DNA from: Paenibacillus zeisoli
GTDB lineage: Bacteria; Bacillota; Bacilli; Paenibacillales; Paenibacillaceae
Length of the DNA stretch: 64,000 bases
Direction: 5' to 3'
Assembly (NCBI RefSeq): GCF_003994465.1
Contig: NZ_RZNX01000003.1
Coordinates: 62,234-126,233, forward strand
The notes beneath the pieces were generated by a model. That model worked only from the letters and a program-made list of their open reading frames with translations, was not told the origin of the DNA and did not search any database. Shown here piece after piece: positions 60,025 to 64,000 of this stretch (within the stretch, counting starts at the first letter, position 1; each line of letters begins with the position of its first letter). Position numbers and translations under genes: made by a program.

Positions 60025-61059
60025 TTAGCGGCGGTTATTCAGCTGCTCTTCTCTCACTTCCGGTGATCCACTGCGTTCTACACGCGCTTCTTCCTTGCGG
60101 ATTACATCCTGCACCTGCTCGGTCTCTTGAACCTCGCGCTTACGGGCCTCAATTTCACCGGTTACCACAGATTGTTTGTTCACTTCGACCTTCTCTTCAC
60201 TGACCGGAATGCGAATCGTCTCATCTTTACCGATCGGCTGGTCGGTTACCCCGTCCTGTACCGCTCTGCGTTCAATGACGACTTCCTCATGAGTAACAGG
60301 AACGTTGATCGTCTTCTGCTCCTCAACAATTTCCTTGCGGATCTGAACCTCGCCTGTCTGAACACGGTTTTTGTCCACAGTCAGCTGCTCTTCATGAAGC
60401 TGCAGCTTATCGGACTCCCGCTCAGTAGATAGACGATCTGCAGCCGAGGAAGTTCCTGCAATATCCGTTTCGTTATATACAGGCTGAGTGCCTGTGTCTG
60501 TAGCACTCAGATGCGTCCCAACCACATCTTGGCTAGTAACATCCGTGCCATCTTGATATTTATTATAATAATGAGCATTTAGGGAGTTGTTATCACGGAA
60601 GATCTGATAAATGTTCCCCTCTTGGGTAGGATGTGCGTCAACCATCACCAGAATACGGCCATCATTAACCATGGTGTCGTATTCCTTCGCCTCATCCTCA
60701 GGAATACCAAGTCCTACCAGGCCGCCTACCAGGCCGCCTGCACCTGCTCCTACGGCTGCACCTGTGAATGCCGCCGCAATTGGGCCAGCCGCTACGATCG
60801 GTCCAATACCTGGAATCGCGAGTGCGCCAAGTCCTGCAAGCAGGCCAGTCACGCCTCCTAGAATCCCGCCGGTAGCTGCACCAGTCGCTACACCTTCAGG
60901 TGCCTTGGTACCTGTCTCATCACTAATTGCGGATACATCACGCTTGTCTTTAGCTACGATGGAGATATCTTCTGCCTTGAAACCTTGACGCTTTAGTTCT
61001 TCAATCGCATTTGTTGCCTCATTGTCGTTTCTAAATACGCCTACAATTTTCTTAGTCAT
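60025..61059 (-). CDS. General stress protein with 17M domain and DUF2382 (YsnF-like)
   Basis: 344 residues. N-terminal general stress protein 17M domain (MTKKIVGVFRNDNEATNAIEELKRQGFKAEDISIVAKD), then a Gly/Ala-rich segment of about 80 residues with GxxxG repeats (GGVTGLLAGLGALAIPGIGPIVAAGPIAAAFTGAAVGAG) that may insert in membranes, and a C-terminal DUF2382 repeat (EEQLTVDKNRVQTGEVQIRKEIVEEQKTINVPVTHEEVVIERRAV...). The combination is YsnF of B. subtilis, a stress-induced protein of unknown function. GGAGG precedes the ATG at 61059; the in-frame ATG 60 bases upstream has no ribosome site. Promoter at 61188-61212. Confidence 0.87.
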   Translation of the reverse strand: MTKKIVGVFRNDNEATNAIEELKRQGFKAEDISIVAKDKRDVSAISDETGTKAPEGVATGAATGGILGGVTGLLAGLGALAIPGIGPIVAAGPIAAAFTGAAVGAGAGGLVGGLVGLGIPEDEAKEYDTMVNDGRILVMVDAHPTQEGNIYQIFRDNNSLNAHYYNKYQDGTDVTSQDVVGTHLSATDTGTQPVYNETDIAGTSSAADRLSTERESDKLQLHEEQLTVDKNRVQTGEVQIRKEIVEEQKTINVPVTHEEVVIERRAVQDGVTDQPIGKDETIRIPVSEEKVEVNKQSVVTGEIEARKREVQETEQVQDVIRKEEARVERSGSPEVREEQLNNRR

Positions 61060-61187
61060 GTTGGTTACCTCCAGGTTGTTCGTATTTTTGTAGTGGATCT
61101 GCTTAGCCGAATCCATCATAGGGAAAGAGCTAAGGTTGAACAGCTTAGTGCTTTCCGTATAGGTGATTCGTAAAGCGTAACATGTAA

Positions 61188-61212
61188 TTAACCACTGCTC
61201 CGAGAGCTAAAC
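61188..61212 (-). promoter_or_regulatory. Shared stress-type promoter element (upstream of YsnF-like gene)
   Basis: Minus strand GTTTAG (61207-61212), 13-bp spacer, GGTTAA (61188-61193). The whole block GTTTAGCTCT..GGAG.A.TGGTTAA.TACAT recurs at 62114-62138 before the paralog. GTTTA-N13-GG.TA resembles sigma-B promoters (GTTTAA-N12/14-GGGTAT), although the -10 is imperfect. Confidence 0.5.
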
Positions 61213-61315
61213 ATGAAATTAAAAGTATATCCATGTTATTAATATCCAATTGGAGCTTGCTGCTTCAACTATTGGCAGGGCGGAATGTACATGGGAAATT
61301 TCAGTCCCAACACCA

Positions 61316-61344
61316 ATAAACCGCCTGCAGCAAGGCGGTCTATT
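61316..61344 (-). terminator. Hairpin after the short YsnF paralog
   Basis: ACCGCCT/AGGCGGT hairpin with outer AATA/TATT pairing 20 bp beyond the stop at 61364. The U-tract is short (TTTATTGG), so it is a moderate terminator. Confidence 0.65.
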
Positions 61345-61363
61345 AGTGCTGATTATATAGGAA

Positions 61364-62056
61364 TCATTGATGCTTCCTTACCTGCTCCTCATGAAGCTGG
61401 TGAAGCTCCTTCTCCTTATTCTCCGCAATCGAGACGACGGCCTCTGGGTCTGGCGGCACATCCTTTTCGTTATACCAAGGCATGTTCTCACTATCCGCCC
61501 TGCTCACATGGGTCCCGACTACCTCCTGCTCTTCGGTCTGATCGGTAGAATTGTTATTGCTATAATAATGGGCATTCAGGGAATTATTGTCCCGGAACAC
61601 CTGATAGATTCCATTCATCTGATAAGGTTCGGCATCAATTAGAACGAGGATGCGCCCTTCATTTACCATCGTATCATATTCGCCTGCTTGCTCCTCTGGA
61701 ACCCCAAGGCCAATAAGTCCGCCTGCAAGTCCCCCGGCGCCTGCGCCAACAGCGGCTCCTGTCAATGCAGCCGCAATTGGACCTGCCGCAAGTATAGGTC
61801 CTATTCCGGGAACGGCCAAAGCTCCAAGTCCGGCAAGCAGTCCCGTTACTCCTCCGAGTACACCCCCGGCTGCTGCACCTGTCGCTATGCCTTCAGGCGA
61901 TTTGGTTCCTGTCTCTTCGTTAATTGAACTCAGGTGTTGTCTGTCTTTAGCTACGATAGAGATATCCTCTGCTTTAAACCCCTGACCCTTTAATTCTGTT
62001 ATCGCTCTTGTCGCTTCATCCTCAGTCTGAAATACACCTACAATTTTCTCGGTCAT
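61364..62056 (-). CDS. General stress protein 17M-domain paralog lacking DUF2382
   Basis: 230 residues very similar to the first 200 residues of the 60025 gene: same 17M domain (MTEKIVGVFQTEDEATRAITELKGQGFKAEDISIVAKDRQ), same Gly-zipper region and the VFRDNNSLNAHYY segment. It then diverges and stops at LHEEQVRKHQ, just where DUF2382 begins in the longer paralog (LHEEQLTVDKN). GGAGGTT precedes the ATG at 62056. Tandem orientation with the longer gene and a shared promoter motif suggest duplication followed by loss of the C-terminal domain. Confidence 0.85.
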   Translation of the reverse strand: MTEKIVGVFQTEDEATRAITELKGQGFKAEDISIVAKDRQHLSSINEETGTKSPEGIATGAAAGGVLGGVTGLLAGLGALAVPGIGPILAAGPIAAALTGAAVGAGAGGLAGGLIGLGVPEEQAGEYDTMVNEGRILVLIDAEPYQMNGIYQVFRDNNSLNAHYYSNNNSTDQTEEQEVVGTHVSRADSENMPWYNEKDVPPDPEAVVSIAENKEKELHQLHEEQVRKHQ

Positions 62057-62113
62057 GTGATTAACCTCCAATTACCTTAGTTGCATACAGGCTTGCAGAT
62101 ATTTGTAATGTAT

Positions 62114-62138
62114 TTAACCATCCTCCATAGAGCTAAAC
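62114..62138 (-). promoter_or_regulatory. Shared stress-type promoter element (upstream of the short paralog)
   Basis: Minus strand GTTTAG (62133-62138), 13-bp spacer, GGTTAA (62114-62119), the same block as at 61188-61212. Conservation in only this region, and not in the rest of the 5' sequence, points to selection on the promoter. Confidence 0.5.
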
Positions 62139-62243
62139 GTACGGGCCGAGCTGATCTTGCAGGTATCCTGTGTATTCCCCGGCGCAGCAGGGTATGCTAT
62201 TGTTCGACTCAAATTTCATCACACCTACAGGGAGTAAATAACC

Positions 62244-63380
62244 GTGCAACGAACTCTTAAGGCTCTTCTTATTGCCATTCTTGTTATGCCGCTGCTTGGT
62301 GGCTGGACCCGAACCCCAGCAAGGGCATCAGCTGAATCCTCCGAAACCACGGAATCCAAGGAGATCCCTCGGTTTCTGCAGGAGCTGTTTGAAGACCGAG
62401 CCCAGCTGCTTCTCGATCCCAATGCGGCTCATATTCAGGACCATTACCTACGGGATAACCGCTATAGCCGTCATGCCCTGAGCCATGAGTTGGAACGGAC
62501 AGAGTATATTCAGGCTTGGGCCAAGGAGCGAAGAGTGAAATTTGTAAATGCCGAGAGCTCCATCCGAATTGTCCGTTTAAAGGTTGAGGGCGAGACCGCC
62601 AAGGTGTCTCTGGTGCAGTCTCTAAAGTTAGGTTATGAGTATCTGGATAAGTATCCGGGCCATCATGACTTTGGGATCGGAACCCGCCATGCAATCAAGC
62701 TGCACAAGCATAATAACATCTGGTATTTGGAACGCGAGTGGTACCTTGACCCGCTGGAGGAGAATCCTCAGACGATCCAAAAATGCGATCTGGATTTTCC
62801 ACCTCGTAATACACCTCTTTTGCAGCCAAAAGATAAGCCCAGATACAACCGCCAGCAGGCCGTTGAATATGCGAACAAATATGCCGGGCTTGCATGGGGG
62901 GCTGGGAACCAGCACCGTTACAACCGTAAGTATCTGGATTACAACTCCCAGGGCGGTGACTGTACCAACTTTTCTTCCCAGGCCATCGGGGACAAGGAAG
63001 GCGGCAGACTGCGGATGAGAGGGGGTTGGCACTATTATGACCGCAGTGGAGGAAGCGCAGCTTGGGTTAGAACGGACTCCTTCAGGGGCTTCCTGGTTCA
63101 TTCAGGCTATGGAACCGTGGTGGCTCACGGGGATTTCGCCAGGATTGTAAAGTTCGCGAATGAACTTCAGCAGGACGAATCCCAGCTTTACAAGCTTCAG
63201 GCAGGCGACCTTATTGCTTATCAGATCAAAGGGGATATTGACCACTTCTCGATTATTACAGGCTTTGATCAAAGCGGTTATCCGCTGGTTAACTCCCACA
63301 CAGCCGACCGCTTTCAGGTTCCCTTCGATCTGGGCTGGGATAAGTACACGAAGTACCAGGTGATTCACATTCGGGACTAA
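62244..63380 (+). CDS. Secreted Amidase_6 domain protein
   Basis: 378 residues. Signal peptide (LLIAILVMPLLGGWTRTPARA), a middle region without known motif, and a C-terminal Amidase_6 domain: YNRQQAVEYANKYAGLAWGAGNQHRYNRKYLDYNSQGGDCTNFSSQAI with the catalytic Cys, then IDHFSIITGFDQSGYPLVNSHTADR with the catalytic His. This family acts on bacterial cell-wall-like amide bonds, probably during sporulation or wall turnover. Start GTG after AGGGAG. It precedes the flippase gene by 78 bp. Confidence 0.85.
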   Translation: MQRTLKALLIAILVMPLLGGWTRTPARASAESSETTESKEIPRFLQELFEDRAQLLLDPNAAHIQDHYLRDNRYSRHALSHELERTEYIQAWAKERRVKFVNAESSIRIVRLKVEGETAKVSLVQSLKLGYEYLDKYPGHHDFGIGTRHAIKLHKHNNIWYLEREWYLDPLEENPQTIQKCDLDFPPRNTPLLQPKDKPRYNRQQAVEYANKYAGLAWGAGNQHRYNRKYLDYNSQGGDCTNFSSQAIGDKEGGRLRMRGGWHYYDRSGGSAAWVRTDSFRGFLVHSGYGTVVAHGDFARIVKFANELQQDESQLYKLQAGDLIAYQIKGDIDHFSIITGFDQSGYPLVNSHTADRFQVPFDLGWDKYTKYQVIHIRD

Positions 63381-63458
63381 AGAGCTTCACTTTGATCATA
63401 ACCCCAAGACCGCTGTCATAAGATTTATTGGACAGCCGTCTAACGGGGAGGACCGAAA

Positions 63459-64000
63459 TTGAAGCTACCTCTGCTAGTCAAACAAACTCTAGTGAGAGCC
63501 AATGCCATGATCGTTGTGAAATCGGTTGGGCTCTTCGGTAAAATATTCATCACTAGAACCATGGGAGTCGAAGGAATGGGTCTGTATCAGCTGACCTATT
63601 TCTTTTATGCCCTGGTTCTTATGGTGATTTCCGGCGGACTTCCGACCGCTTTGGCTATGTATATTTCAAGCCATCCCGCCAAGGGCTGGCCTTTGTTCAG
63701 GAAATTCTCTGTCATTCTGCTGCTTGTCGGAGCAGCCTGCAGTCTGCTAACCTACCTTCTATCCTCCCGGATTGCTTCCCTGCTTCATTATCCCCAGCTG
63801 GATTTCGCCATACGCTGCCTAGCACCGGCCATCTTGGCAGTTCCCCTGCTCAGTCTGCTTAGAGGTTACTTGCAAGGTCATGAGAAATATGGAGTTATAG
63901 CTGTGTCCGAGCTGGTCGAGCAAACGGTCCGTATAGGTTCATTAATCTTCCTTATTCCTATCTTTATAGACTCGGGCCTCAAGTGGGCTGTGGGTACAGC
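63459..64000 (+). CDS. SpoVB/MurJ-type polysaccharide flippase, 3' end outside window
   Basis: About 180 codons are present. TTG start with GGGGAGG upstream. Product starts MKLPLLVKQTLVRANAMIVVKSVGLFGKIFITRTMGVEGMGLYQLTYFFYALVLMVISGGLPTALAMYIS, the polysaccharide-biosynthesis/MVF pattern, and continues with LAPAILAVPLLSLLRGYLQGHEKYGVIAVSELVEQTVRIG. SpoVB-like proteins flip lipid-linked precursors for spore cortex or wall; this assignment is by family pattern. Same strand as the Amidase_6 gene, compatible with an operon. Confidence 0.82.
   Translation, partial: MKLPLLVKQTLVRANAMIVVKSVGLFGKIFITRTMGVEGMGLYQLTYFFYALVLMVISGGLPTALAMYISSHPAKGWPLFRKFSVILLLVGAACSLLTYLLSSRIASLLHYPQLDFAIRCLAPAILAVPLLSLLRGYLQGHEKYGVIAVSELVEQTVRIGSLIFLIPIFIDSGLKWAVGT

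Overview
The window looks like a chromosomal segment of a spore-forming Bacillota bacterium, most likely Paenibacillaceae. The reasons are strong GGAGG-type ribosome sites with many TTG/GTG starts, a caa3 oxidase operon of Bacillus type, a BcrC-like phosphatase, a UgtP-like glucosyltransferase, a SpoVB-like flippase, YsnF/CsbD stress proteins and a YwqA/YwqB-like helicase pair. Base composition is moderate overall, with an AT-rich insert around 20.5-22.6 kb and a very GC-rich patch at about 43.5-43.9 kb. I saw no rRNA, tRNA, CRISPR array, phage or complete insertion sequence. This is mostly core-type sequence with small accessory insertions.

Layout. 0-2.2 kb: Fur-boxed FTR1 iron permease and a partner lipoprotein (left edge cut). 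2.2-6 kb: OmpR-type two-component system, secreted phosphoesterase, BcrC-like phosphatase. 6.1-9 kb: DUF6492 protein, mannose-1-phosphate guanylyltransferase, DUF1349 protein. 9.1-12.8 kb: redox genes (flavin reductase, DoxX, Old Yellow Enzyme, LysR regulator), with a leader before doxX that carries two copies of one operator. 13-17.6 kb: three different cation/proton antiporter genes, each behind a related leader RNA that ends in an intrinsic terminator; this is the best candidate for a co-ordinated regulatory system in the window. 17.7-22.6 kb: a DUF2935 gene, then a MerR/MFS pair and an AT-rich island, closed by a decayed copy of the DUF2935 3' end and its terminator.

22.6-27.5 kb: a GntR (YtrA-type) ABC transporter operon with a palindromic operator and two very small membrane proteins at its end. 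27.6-33.4 kb: the ctaCDEF-ctaG-DUF420 cytochrome caa3 operon. 33.4-38.3 kb: methionine aminopeptidase, a serine hydrolase, a UgtP-like glycosyltransferase, a DUF4870 protein and two tiny paralogous orphan proteins. 38.3-40.6 kb: xpt-pbuX under a guanine-class riboswitch. 40.8-43.2 kb: MscL with a zinc-ribbon tail and zinc-ribbon/hypothetical proteins. 43.3-47.3 kb: SWIM protein and SNF2 helicase. 47.5-55.2 kb: TspO-like membrane protein, epimerase, RidA plus hybrid-topology histidine kinase, CsbD, HD-GYP protein and a K+/H+-type antiporter.

55.7-60 kb: a secreted two-module carbohydrate-binding protein and a sugar ABC importer. 60-62.1 kb: two YsnF/17M-like stress paralogs that share a promoter signature. 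62.2-64 kb: Amidase_6 protein and the start of a SpoVB/MurJ-type flippase. Functions were assigned by reading motifs only; no database search was possible.
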